From contig NZ_CP038469.1 of NCBI RefSeq assembly GCF_004684345.1, positions 124,001 to 188,000 of the forward strand: a stretch of 64,000 nucleotides of DNA. Reading direction: 5' to 3'. A model generated the notes under the pieces. It had not been told where the DNA came from. It searched no databases and was given only the letters and a program-made list of their open reading frames with translations. Positions 25,697 through 34,539 of the stretch are shown here, in pieces. This stretch comes from Citrobacter tructae (GTDB lineage: Bacteria > Pseudomonadota > Gammaproteobacteria > Enterobacterales > Enterobacteriaceae). A program made the position numbers and the translations under genes. Numbering within the stretch: the stretch's first letter is position 1; each line of letters opens with the position of its first letter.

Positions 25697-27499
25697 ATGG
25701 TGAACAATATGACCGACTTAACCGCGCAAGACGCTGCATGGCAAACACGGGATCATCTCGATGACCCGGTCATTGGCGAACTGCGTAACCGTTTTGGGCC
25801 GGATGCCTTTACCGTTCAGGCGACTCGCACCGGGGTACCCGTTGTTTGGGTCAAGCGTGAACAATTACTGGAAGTTGGCGATTTCTTAAAGAGACTGCCG
25901 AAACCTTACGTCATGCTGTTTGACTTACACGGCATGGACGAACGTCTGCGTACGCACCGCGAAGGGTTACCCGCCGCGGATTTTTCCGTTTTCTATCACC
26001 TGATCTCCATTGAACGCAATCGCGATATCATGCTCAAGGTGGCATTATCTGAAAACGATCTGCGCGTACCGACTTTCACCAAACTGTTCCCTAACGCCAA
26101 CTGGTATGAGCGTGAAACCTGGGAAATGTTTGGTATCGATATCGAAGGCCACCCGCACCTGACGCGTCTGCTGATGCCGCATACTTGGGAAGGCCATCCG
26201 CTGCGTAAAGATTACCCGGCGCGTGCGACTGAATTCGATCCGTTTGAGCTGACTAAAGCCAAGCAGGATTTGGAAATGGAATCACTGACCTTCAAACCAG
26301 AAGACTGGGGCATGCAACGCGGTACCGAAAACGAGGACTTCATGTTCCTTAACCTCGGTCCGAACCACCCGTCTTCTCACGGTGCATTCCGCATTGTTCT
26401 CCAGCTTGACGGCGAAGAGATAGTCGACTGCGTGCCTGACATCGGCTACCACCATCGTGGTGCCGAAAAGATGGGTGAACGTCAGTCCTGGCACAGCTAC
26501 ATTCCGTACACTGACCGTATCGAGTACCTCGGCGGCTGCGTGAACGAAATGCCTTACGTGTTGGCGGTAGAAAAGCTGGCGGGCATTACAGTACCGGATC
26601 GCGTCAACGTGATTCGCGTCATGCTTTCCGAACTGTTCCGTATCAACAGCCACCTGCTGTATATCTCCACGTTCATTCAGGACGTCGGCGCGATGACCCC
26701 TGTGTTCTTCGCCTTTACCGACCGTCAGAAAATCTATGACGTGGTAGAAGCAATCACCGGTTTCCGTATGCACCCGGCCTGGTTCCGTATCGGCGGTGTC
26801 GCGCACGACCTGCCGCGTGGTTGGGACAAACTGCTGCGTGATTTCCTCGACTGGATGCCGAAGCGTCTGGATTCCTACGAGAAAGCCGCACTGCGCAACA
26901 CCATCCTGAAAGGCCGTTCTCAAGGCGTTGCCGCTTACGGTAAGAAAGAAGCGCTGGACTGGGGTTGTACAGGTGCTGCGCTGCGTGCAACCGGAATTGA
27001 TTTCGACGTGCGTAAGTCACGTCCGTATTCTGGCTATGAAAACTTCGACTTCGAAATCCCGGTTGGCGGTGGTGTTTCCGACTGCTATACCCGCGTGATG
27101 CTGAAAGTTGAGGAGCTGCGTCAGAGTCTGCGCATCCTTGAGCAGTGCCTCAACAACATGCCGGAAGGCCCGTTCAAAGCGGATCACCCGCTGACCACGC
27201 CACCGCCGAAAGAGCGCACGCTGCAGCATATCGAAACCCTGATCACCCACTTCCTGCAAGTGTCGTGGGGCCCGGTTATGCCGGCGCAGGAATCCTTCCA
27301 GATGGTGGAAGCAACCAAGGGTATCAACAGTTACTACCTGACCAGCGATGGCAGCACCATGAGTTACCGTACTCGTATCCGTACTCCGAGCTATGCGCAT
27401 TTGCAGCAGATCCCGGTAGCGGTACGCGGCAGCCTGGTGTCCGACCTGATCGTCCATCTGGGTAGTATCGATTTTGTTATGTCAGATGTGGACCGCTAA
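25697..27499 (+). CDS. nuoC: NADH-quinone oxidoreductase fused subunit NuoCD
   Basis: 600 residues. Natural fusion of the 30-kDa subunit (NuoC, about residues 1-180) and the 49-kDa quinone-site subunit (NuoD, about 210-600), as in other enterics. The NuoC signature ERETWEMFGI and the NuoD landmarks NLGPNHPSSHGAFRI and DIGYHHRGAEKMGE are visible; His and Asp residues lining the quinone pocket lie in these. A stretch near residues 140-165 and the motif LDWGCTGAALRATG differ from the E. coli version I recall. No frameshift: the fusion is normal. Confidence 0.97.
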   Translation: MVNNMTDLTAQDAAWQTRDHLDDPVIGELRNRFGPDAFTVQATRTGVPVVWVKREQLLEVGDFLKRLPKPYVMLFDLHGMDERLRTHREGLPAADFSVFYHLISIERNRDIMLKVALSENDLRVPTFTKLFPNANWYERETWEMFGIDIEGHPHLTRLLMPHTWEGHPLRKDYPARATEFDPFELTKAKQDLEMESLTFKPEDWGMQRGTENEDFMFLNLGPNHPSSHGAFRIVLQLDGEEIVDCVPDIGYHHRGAEKMGERQSWHSYIPYTDRIEYLGGCVNEMPYVLAVEKLAGITVPDRVNVIRVMLSELFRINSHLLYISTFIQDVGAMTPVFFAFTDRQKIYDVVEAITGFRMHPAWFRIGGVAHDLPRGWDKLLRDFLDWMPKRLDSYEKAALRNTILKGRSQGVAAYGKKEALDWGCTGAALRATGIDFDVRKSRPYSGYENFDFEIPVGGGVSDCYTRVMLKVEELRQSLRILEQCLNNMPEGPFKADHPLTTPPPKERTLQHIETLITHFLQVSWGPVMPAQESFQMVEATKGINSYYLTSDGSTMSYRTRIRTPSYAHLQQIPVAVRGSLVSDLIVHLGSIDFVMSDVDR

Positions 27500-27501
27500 T
27501 T

Positions 27502-28002
27502 ATGCACGAGAATCAACAACCACAAACCGAGGCTTTTGAGCTGAGTGCGGCTGAGCGTGAAGCGATTGAGCACGAGAAGCACCACTACGAAGACCCGCGT
27601 GCGGCGTCCATTGAAGCGCTGAAAATTGTTCAGAAGCAGCGTGGCTGGGTGCCGGATGGGGCGATCTATGCGATCGCTGACGTGCTGGGTATCCCGGCAA
27701 GCGACGTTGAAGGTGTTGCGACATTTTACAGCCAGATCTTCCGCCAGCCGGTAGGTCGCCACGTGATCCGTTACTGCGACAGCGTGGTGTGCCATATCAA
27801 CGGCTATCAGGGGATCCAGGCTGCGCTTGAGAAAAAACTCAACATCAAGCCGGGGCAGACGACCTTTGACGGTCGCTTTACGCTGCTGCCGACCTGTTGC
27901 TTGGGGAACTGCGACAAGGGGCCGAACATGATGATCGATGAGGACACTCACGCTCACCTGACCCCGGAAGGCATTCCCGAACTGCTGGAGCGGTATAAAT
28001 GA
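27502..28002 (+). CDS. nuoE: NADH-quinone oxidoreductase subunit NuoE
   Basis: 166 residues, thioredoxin-like fold, carries the [2Fe-2S] cluster N1a in the NADH dehydrogenase module. Cluster ligands Cys92, Cys97, Cys133 and Cys137 are present (CDSVVC, TCCLGNC). Starts 2 bp after nuoC and overlaps nuoF by 4 nt. Confidence 0.97.
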   Translation: MHENQQPQTEAFELSAAEREAIEHEKHHYEDPRAASIEALKIVQKQRGWVPDGAIYAIADVLGIPASDVEGVATFYSQIFRQPVGRHVIRYCDSVVCHINGYQGIQAALEKKLNIKPGQTTFDGRFTLLPTCCLGNCDKGPNMMIDEDTHAHLTPEGIPELLERYK

Positions 28003-29336
28003 AAGACATTATCCGTACTCCCGAAACGCATCCGCTGACCTGGCGTCTGCGTGATGACAAACAGCCGGTATGGCTGGACGAATACCGTAGCAAAAACGGC
28101 TACGAAGGTGCGCGTAAGGCCCTGACCGGCCTTTCACCGGACGAAATCGTCAATCAGGTTAAAGACGCTGGCCTGAAAGGGCGCGGCGGCGCGGGCTTTT
28201 CCACCGGTCTGAAGTGGAGCCTGATGCCGAAAGACGAATCCATGAACATCCGTTACCTGCTGTGCAACGCCGATGAAATGGAACCGGGCACCTATAAAGA
28301 CCGCCTGTTGATGGAACAGCTGCCGCACCTGCTGGTGGAAGGTATGCTGATCTCCGCGTTTGCGCTGAAAGCATACCGTGGTTATATCTTCCTGCGCGGT
28401 GAATATATCGAAGCGGCTGTGAATTTGCGTCGCGCGATTGCTGAAGCGACCGAAGCCGGTCTGCTTGGCAAAAACATTATGGGCACCGGTTTCGATTTCG
28501 AGCTGTTTGTGCACACCGGGGCAGGGCGTTACATCTGTGGTGAAGAAACCGCGCTGATTAACTCTCTCGAAGGTCGTCGTGCTAACCCGCGTTCCAAGCC
28601 GCCGTTCCCGGCAAGCTCTGGTGCATGGGGTAAACCGACTTGCGTTAACAACGTCGAAACTCTGTGTAACGTTCCAGCGATTCTCGATCAGGGCGTGGAG
28701 TGGTACCAGAACATCTCGAAGAGCAAAGATGCTGGCACCAAGCTGATGGGCTTCTCCGGTCGCGTGAAGAATCCGGGACTGTGGGAGCTGCCGTTCGGCA
28801 CTACCGCGCGTGAGATCCTCGAAGATTACGCTGGCGGCATGCGCGATGGCCTGAAGTTTAAAGCCTGGCAGCCGGGCGGTGCGGGTACTGACTTCCTCAC
28901 CGAAGCGCACCTCGACCTGCCGATGGAGTTCGAAAGCATCGGTAAAGCGGGCAGCCGTCTGGGTACCGCGCTGGCGATGGCAGTCGATCATGAGATTGGT
29001 ATGGTTGGGCTGGTGCGTAACCTGGAAGAGTTCTTTGCCCGCGAGTCCTGTGGCTGGTGTACACCGTGCCGTGATGGTCTGCCGTGGAGCGTGAAAATTC
29101 TGCGCGCGCTGGAGCGTGGCGAAGGTCAGCCTGGGGATATCGAGACACTTGAGCAACTGTGTCGTTTCCTCGGTCCGGGCAAAACCTTCTGTGCGCACGC
29201 ACCGGGTGCAGTCGAACCGCTGCAGAGCGCGATTAAATATTTCCGCGAAGAATTCGAAGCTGGCATCAAGCAGACCTTCAGCAATACCCACGCTATTGGT
29301 GGTATTCAGCCGAACCTGCTGAAAGAACGCTGGTGA
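27999..29336 (+). CDS. nuoF: NADH-quinone oxidoreductase subunit NuoF
   Basis: 445 residues. Binds NADH and FMN and holds [4Fe-4S] cluster N3. The nucleotide loop GRGGAGF is at residues 61-67; the FMN region follows with CNADEMEPGTYKDR; the N3 ligands start in ESCGWCTPCRDG near residue 350, with the fourth Cys in FCAHAPGA. Overlaps nuoE by 4 nt; the gap to nuoG holds a hairpin. Confidence 0.97.
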   Translation: MKDIIRTPETHPLTWRLRDDKQPVWLDEYRSKNGYEGARKALTGLSPDEIVNQVKDAGLKGRGGAGFSTGLKWSLMPKDESMNIRYLLCNADEMEPGTYKDRLLMEQLPHLLVEGMLISAFALKAYRGYIFLRGEYIEAAVNLRRAIAEATEAGLLGKNIMGTGFDFELFVHTGAGRYICGEETALINSLEGRRANPRSKPPFPASSGAWGKPTCVNNVETLCNVPAILDQGVEWYQNISKSKDAGTKLMGFSGRVKNPGLWELPFGTTAREILEDYAGGMRDGLKFKAWQPGGAGTDFLTEAHLDLPMEFESIGKAGSRLGTALAMAVDHEIGMVGLVRNLEEFFARESCGWCTPCRDGLPWSVKILRALERGEGQPGDIETLEQLCRFLGPGKTFCAHAPGAVEPLQSAIKYFREEFEAGIKQTFSNTHAIGGIQPNLLKERW

Positions 29337-29378
29337 TTGCAGGGTTAGCCCTGTGTCGCGATAAGAAATTCGATTAAC

Positions 29379-29396
29379 GCTCGGTTACGACCGAGC
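29379..29396 (+). repeat. Hairpin between nuoF and nuoG
   Basis: Perfect 7-bp stem GCTCGGT (29379-29385) / ACCGAGC (29390-29396) with a TACG tetraloop, 20 nt before the nuoG start. Confidence 0.6.
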
Positions 29397-29416
29397 CAAC
29401 TGGAAGCATGCTGACT

Positions 29417-32143
29417 ATGGCTACGATTCATGTAGACGGCAAAGAATATGAGGTCAACGGAGCGGACAATCTGCTAGAAGCTTGTCTGTCCCTCGGCCTT
29501 GATATTCCGTACTTTTGCTGGCACCCGGCGCTGGGAAGCGTCGGTGCTTGCCGCCAGTGTGCGGTGAAGCAATATCAAAACGCGGAAGACACGCGTGGTC
29601 GCCTGGTGATGTCTTGTATGACACCGGCTACCGAAGGCACCTTTATTTCGATTGATGACGAAGAAGCGAAACAGTTCCGTGAAAGCGTAGTGGAGTGGTT
29701 GATGACTAACCACCCACACGACTGTCCGGTCTGCGAAGAGGGCGGTAACTGCCACCTTCAGGATATGACCGTAATGACCGGTCATAGCTTCCGTCGCTAC
29801 CGCTTTACCAAGCGCACCCACCGTAACCAGGACCTGGGGCCGTTCATCTCTCACGAAATGAACCGCTGCATCGCCTGCTATCGCTGCGTTCGTTACTACA
29901 AAGATTACGCCGATGGCGCGGATCTGGGCGTGTATGGCGCACATGACAACGTCTACTTCGGTCGCCCGGAAGATGGCGTTCTGGAAAGCGAATTCTCCGG
30001 TAACCTGGTAGAAATTTGCCCGACCGGCGTGTTCACTGATAAAACGCACTCCGAGCGTTATAACCGTAAATGGGACATGCAGTTTGCGCCAAGCATCTGC
30101 CAGCAGTGTTCCATTGGCTGTAACACCAGCCCGGGTGAGCGTTATGGCGAACTGCGTCGTATTGAAAACCGCTATAACGGTACCGTTAACCATTACTTCC
30201 TCTGCGACCGTGGTCGTTTTGGCTATGGTTACGTGAACCTGAAAGACCGTCCGCGTCAGCCGGTACAGCGTCGTGGCGATGACCTGATCACCCTCAACGC
30301 CGAGCAGGCAATGCAGGGCGCGGCTGACATTCTGCGTCAGTCGAAGAAAGTGATCGGCATTGGCTCTCCGCGCGCCAGCGTTGAAAGCAACTTCGCGCTG
30401 CGTGAACTGGTCGGTGCGGATAACTTCTATACCGGTATCGCTCAAGGCGAACTGGACCGTCTGCAACTGGCGCTGAGCGTGCTGCGTGACGGCGGTATTC
30501 ATACCCCGGCACTGCGCGAAATCGAATCTTATGATGCGGTTCTGGTGTTGGGCGAAGATGTCACCCAGACCGGCGCACGCGTTGCGCTGGCGGTACGTCA
30601 GGCGGTGAAAGGCAAAGCACGTGAAATGGCGGCGGCGCAGAAAGTGGCCGACTGGCAGATCGCGGCCATCCTCAACATCGGCCAGCGCGCCAAACACCCG
30701 CTGTTCGTGACTAACGTCGACAGCACCCGTCTGGATGATATCGCGGCATGGACCTACCGTGCGCCGGTTGAAGATCAGGCGCGTTTAGGTTTTGCTATCG
30801 CCCATGCGCTGGATAACAACGCCCCGGCTGTTGACGGTATCGATCGTGACCTGCAGAACAAAATCGATGTCATCGTTCAGGCGCTGGCCGGGGCGAAGAA
30901 ACCGCTGATTATTTCCGGTACTAATGCCGGTAGCGCTGAAGTGATTCAGGCCGCTGCCAACGTGGCGAAAGCACTGAAAGGTCGCGGCGCGGACGTCGGC
31001 ATCACCATGATTGCTCGCTCTGTTAACAGCATGGGCCTCGGCATGATTGGCGGTGGCTCCCTTGAGGATGCGCTGACTGAGCTGGAAACAGGTCGCGCTG
31101 ATGCCGTTGTGGTACTGGAAAACGATCTGCATCGCCATGCTTCTGCAACGCGTGTTAACGCCGCGCTGGCGAAAGCACCGCTGGTACTGGTTGTTGACCA
31201 TCAGCGCACTGCGATTATGGAAAACGCCCATCTGGTGCTTTCCGCTGCAAGCTTCGCTGAAAGCGATGGTACGGTCATTAACAACGAAGGCCGCGCACAG
31301 CGTTTCTTCCAGGTGTATGACCCAAGCTACTACGACAGCAACATTGTCATGCTGGAAAGCTGGCGCTGGCTGCACTCACTGCACAGCACCGTGCAGAGCC
31401 GTGAAGTGGACTGGACGCAGCTTGATCACGTGATCGACGCAGCCGTGGCCGCGCTGCCGCAGCTGGCAGGCATTAAAGATGCCGCGCCGGACGCGAGCTT
31501 CCGTATTCGCGGGCAGAAACTGGCGCGTGAGCCGCATCGTTACAGTGGTCGTACCGCTATGCGTGCCAACATCAGCGTACATGAACCGCGTCAACCGCAG
31601 GACAAAGACACCATGTTTGCCTTCTCTATGGAAGGGAACAACCAGCCGTCTGCGCCGCGTTCGCAAATTCCGTTTGCCTGGGCACCAGGTTGGAACTCTC
31701 CACAAGCGTGGAACAAGTTCCAGGATGAAGTGGGCGGAAAACTGCGTCATGGCGACCCGGGTGTGCGTCTGATCGAAGCGTCTGAAGGTGGTCTGGACTA
31801 CTTTACTACCGTTCCGGCGAGCTTCCAGGCGCAGGATGGTCAGTGGCGTATCGCACCGTACTATCATCTGTTTGGCAGCGACGAAATGTCCCAGCGCGCG
31901 CCGGTCATCCAGACCCGCATGCCGCAGCCGTACATTAAACTCAATCCGGCTGATGCCGCGAAGTTGGGCGTCAATACCGGTACGCACGTTTCCTTTAGTT
32001 ATGATGGCAGCACGGTCACATTACCGGTTGAAATCTCTGAAGGGTTGACGGCGGGGCAGGTTGGTTTGCCGATGGGTATGCCGGGTATCGCGCCAGTTCT
32101 GGCAGGTGCGCGTCTTGAGGATCTGCAGGAGGCACAACAATGA
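29417..32143 (+). CDS. nuoG: NADH-quinone oxidoreductase subunit NuoG
   Basis: 908 residues. Large iron-sulfur subunit. [2Fe-2S] N1b ligands Cys34, Cys45, Cys48, Cys67; N5 ligands in HPHDCPVCEEGGNC; N4 ligands in CIACYRC and EICPTG; and the extra N7 cluster set CQQCSIGC plus a later Cys (FLCDRG), found only in some bacteria. A molybdopterin oxidoreductase-like domain without known cofactor fills the rest. ATG 29417 gives the E. coli length; an ATG at 29408 would add three residues. Confidence 0.96.
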   Translation: MATIHVDGKEYEVNGADNLLEACLSLGLDIPYFCWHPALGSVGACRQCAVKQYQNAEDTRGRLVMSCMTPATEGTFISIDDEEAKQFRESVVEWLMTNHPHDCPVCEEGGNCHLQDMTVMTGHSFRRYRFTKRTHRNQDLGPFISHEMNRCIACYRCVRYYKDYADGADLGVYGAHDNVYFGRPEDGVLESEFSGNLVEICPTGVFTDKTHSERYNRKWDMQFAPSICQQCSIGCNTSPGERYGELRRIENRYNGTVNHYFLCDRGRFGYGYVNLKDRPRQPVQRRGDDLITLNAEQAMQGAADILRQSKKVIGIGSPRASVESNFALRELVGADNFYTGIAQGELDRLQLALSVLRDGGIHTPALREIESYDAVLVLGEDVTQTGARVALAVRQAVKGKAREMAAAQKVADWQIAAILNIGQRAKHPLFVTNVDSTRLDDIAAWTYRAPVEDQARLGFAIAHALDNNAPAVDGIDRDLQNKIDVIVQALAGAKKPLIISGTNAGSAEVIQAAANVAKALKGRGADVGITMIARSVNSMGLGMIGGGSLEDALTELETGRADAVVVLENDLHRHASATRVNAALAKAPLVLVVDHQRTAIMENAHLVLSAASFAESDGTVINNEGRAQRFFQVYDPSYYDSNIVMLESWRWLHSLHSTVQSREVDWTQLDHVIDAAVAALPQLAGIKDAAPDASFRIRGQKLAREPHRYSGRTAMRANISVHEPRQPQDKDTMFAFSMEGNNQPSAPRSQIPFAWAPGWNSPQAWNKFQDEVGGKLRHGDPGVRLIEASEGGLDYFTTVPASFQAQDGQWRIAPYYHLFGSDEMSQRAPVIQTRMPQPYIKLNPADAAKLGVNTGTHVSFSYDGSTVTLPVEISEGLTAGQVGLPMGMPGIAPVLAGARLEDLQEAQQ

Positions 32144-33117
32144 GTTGGATTACACCCGATCTGATTGAGATCCTGCTGAGCATTCTCAAAGCGGTGGTGA
32201 TCCTGCTGGTGGTGGTCACCTGCGGGGCATTCATGAGCTTTGGTGAACGTCGTCTGCTGGGTCTGTTCCAGAACCGTTACGGACCGAACCGTGTGGGCTG
32301 GGGCGGTTCGCTCCAGCTGGTTGCGGACATGATCAAGATGTTCTTTAAAGAAGACTGGATCCCGAAATTCTCGGATCGCGTCATCTTTACCCTGGCACCG
32401 ATGATCGCCTTTACTTCGCTGCTGCTGGCCTTCGCTATTGTGCCGGTCAGCCCGAACTGGGTGGTGGCCGACCTTAACATCGGGATCCTGTTCTTCCTGA
32501 TGATGGCAGGTCTGGCGGTGTACGCGGTGCTGTTTGCCGGTTGGTCGAGCAACAACAAATACTCGTTGCTCGGCGCGATGCGTGCGTCTGCGCAGACCCT
32601 GAGCTACGAAGTGTTCCTCGGGCTTTCCCTGATGGGCGTAGTGGCGCAAGCCGGTTCATTTAACATGACCGACATCGTCAATAACCAGGCTGATATCTGG
32701 AACGTTATTCCGCAGTTCTTTGGTTTTGTCACCTTTGCCATCGCGGGCGTAGCGGTCTGCCACCGTCACCCGTTTGACCAGCCGGAAGCCGAGCAGGAAC
32801 TGGCTGATGGTTACCACATTGAATATTCCGGAATGAAATTCGGTCTGTTCTTCGTGGGTGAGTACATCGGTATCGTCACCATTTCTGCGCTGATGGTTAC
32901 CCTGTTCTTCGGTGGCTGGCATGGCCCGTTCTTACCGCCATTCGTCTGGTTCGCGCTGAAAACCGCGTTCTTTATGATGATGTTCATTTTGATTCGTGCG
33001 TCGTTACCGCGTCCTCGTTATGACCAGGTAATGTCCTTCGGCTGGAAAGTTTGCCTGCCGCTGACGCTCGTCAATTTGCTGGTAACGGCGGCTGTCATTC
33101 TGTGGCAGGCGCAATAA
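32140..33117 (+). CDS. nuoH: NADH-quinone oxidoreductase subunit NuoH
   Basis: 325 residues, eight membrane helices. Anchors the peripheral arm and forms the membrane part of the quinone chamber. The conserved ERRLLGLFQNRYGPNRVGWGG loop and the acidic loop near HPFDQPEAEQELADGYH are present. Overlaps nuoG by 4 nt. Confidence 0.97.
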   Translation: MSWITPDLIEILLSILKAVVILLVVVTCGAFMSFGERRLLGLFQNRYGPNRVGWGGSLQLVADMIKMFFKEDWIPKFSDRVIFTLAPMIAFTSLLLAFAIVPVSPNWVVADLNIGILFFLMMAGLAVYAVLFAGWSSNNKYSLLGAMRASAQTLSYEVFLGLSLMGVVAQAGSFNMTDIVNNQADIWNVIPQFFGFVTFAIAGVAVCHRHPFDQPEAEQELADGYHIEYSGMKFGLFFVGEYIGIVTISALMVTLFFGGWHGPFLPPFVWFALKTAFFMMMFILIRASLPRPRYDQVMSFGWKVCLPLTLVNLLVTAAVILWQAQ

Positions 33118-33131
33118 GGGACACAAAGACC

Positions 33132-33674
33132 ATGACCTTAAAAGAATTACTTGTAGGCGCAGGCACCCAGCTTCGTAGTATCTGGATGATCGGCCTGCAT
33201 GCGTTCGCAAAACGCGAAACGCAGATGTACCCGGAAGAGCCGGTCTATCTACCGCCCCGTTTTCGTGGTCGTATCGTTCTGACGCGCGACCCGGACGGCG
33301 AAGAGCGCTGCGTTGCCTGTAACCTGTGTGCAGTAGCGTGTCCGGTAGGCTGTATCTCTCTGCAAAAAGCAGAGACCAAAGATGGTCGCTGGTATCCGGA
33401 GTTTTTCCGCATCAACTTCTCACGCTGCATTTTCTGCGGTCTGTGCGAAGAAGCCTGTCCGACAACGGCCATTCAGCTTACGCCAGATTTCGAACTGGGT
33501 GAGTACAAGCGCCAGGATCTGGTTTACGAGAAAGAGGATCTGCTGATCTCCGGTCCGGGTAAATATCCGGAATATAACTTCTACCGGATGGCAGGTATGG
33601 CAATCGACGGCAAAGATAAGGGCGAAGCAGAGAACGAAGCCAAGCCTATCGACGTCAAGAGCCTGTTACCGTAA
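33132..33674 (+). CDS. nuoI: NADH-quinone oxidoreductase subunit NuoI
   Basis: 180 residues. Ferredoxin-like subunit with two [4Fe-4S] clusters (N6a, N6b): CVACNLCAVACPVGC and CIFCGLCEEACP. ATG 33132 gives the family start MTLKELLVG; the frame is open earlier inside nuoH, which is not relevant. 14 bp after nuoH. Confidence 0.97.
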   Translation: MTLKELLVGAGTQLRSIWMIGLHAFAKRETQMYPEEPVYLPPRFRGRIVLTRDPDGEERCVACNLCAVACPVGCISLQKAETKDGRWYPEFFRINFSRCIFCGLCEEACPTTAIQLTPDFELGEYKRQDLVYEKEDLLISGPGKYPEYNFYRMAGMAIDGKDKGEAENEAKPIDVKSLLP

Positions 33675-33685
33675 GGAGAGGGGCA

Positions 33686-34240
33686 ATGGAGTTCGCTTTT
33701 TATATCTGTGGCCTGATAGCCATTCTCGCAACCTTGCGGGTCATCACCCACACCAATCCGGTACACGCACTGCTGTACTTGATTATTTCGCTGCTGGCGA
33801 TTTCTGGGGTGTTCTTCTCGCTGGGTGCTTACTTCGCGGGTGCGCTGGAAATTATCGTCTACGCGGGTGCCATCATGGTGCTGTTCGTGTTCGTGGTCAT
33901 GATGCTCAACCTGGGCGGTGCTGAAATCGAACAGGAACGCCAGTGGCTGAAACCGCAGGTGTGGATTGGTCCGGCGGTTCTGTCGGCTATCATGCTGGTA
34001 GTGATTGTTTACGCCATTCTCGGCGTTAACGATCAGGGCATAGACGGGACGCCAATTAGCGCGAAAGCGGTCGGTATTTCGCTGTTCGGACCTTATGTCC
34101 TGGCAGTTGAACTGGCTTCTATGCTGCTGCTGGCGGGTCTGGTTGTGGCCTTCCATGTTGGTCGCGAAGAGCGTTCTGGCGAAGTGCTGAGCAACCGCAC
34201 TGATGACCGCGCGAAAAGAAAAACGGAGGAGCACGCATGA
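33686..34240 (+). CDS. nuoJ: NADH-quinone oxidoreductase subunit NuoJ
   Basis: 184 residues, five membrane helices. Complex I membrane subunit; the third helix region with YAGAIMVLFVFVVMML is the conserved part linked to coupling. Overlaps nuoK by 4 nt. Confidence 0.97.
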   Translation: MEFAFYICGLIAILATLRVITHTNPVHALLYLIISLLAISGVFFSLGAYFAGALEIIVYAGAIMVLFVFVVMMLNLGGAEIEQERQWLKPQVWIGPAVLSAIMLVVIVYAILGVNDQGIDGTPISAKAVGISLFGPYVLAVELASMLLLAGLVVAFHVGREERSGEVLSNRTDDRAKRKTEEHA

Positions 34241-34539
34241 TCCCCTTACAACATGGACTGATCCTCGCGGCTGTCTTATTCGTACTGGGCTTAACCGGTC
34301 TGGTTATCCGCCGCAATCTGCTGTTTATGCTGATCGGTCTGGAAATCATGATTAACGCCTCTGCGCTGGCCTTTGTGGTCGCCGGAAGCTACTGGGGCCA
34401 GACCGATGGTCAGGTGATGTACATTCTCGCCATCAGCCTTGCGGCTGCGGAAGCGAGCATTGGACTTGCGCTGTTGCTGCAACTTCATCGCCGTCGCCAG
34501 AACCTGAACATCGATTCAGTAAGTGAGATGCGTGGATGA
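34237..34539 (+). CDS. nuoK: NADH-quinone oxidoreductase subunit NuoK
   Basis: 100 residues, three membrane helices, related to MrpC. Glu in GLEIMINASALAF and Glu in AAAEASIGLALLL are the conserved proton-path acids. Overlaps both neighbours by 4 nt. Confidence 0.97.
   Translation: MIPLQHGLILAAVLFVLGLTGLVIRRNLLFMLIGLEIMINASALAFVVAGSYWGQTDGQVMYILAISLAAAEASIGLALLLQLHRRRQNLNIDSVSEMRG

Noticed and set aside
25697..27499. nuoC-nuoD fusion as an assembly or frameshift artefact
   Set aside because: The fused form is normal in enteric bacteria and the linker is intact.
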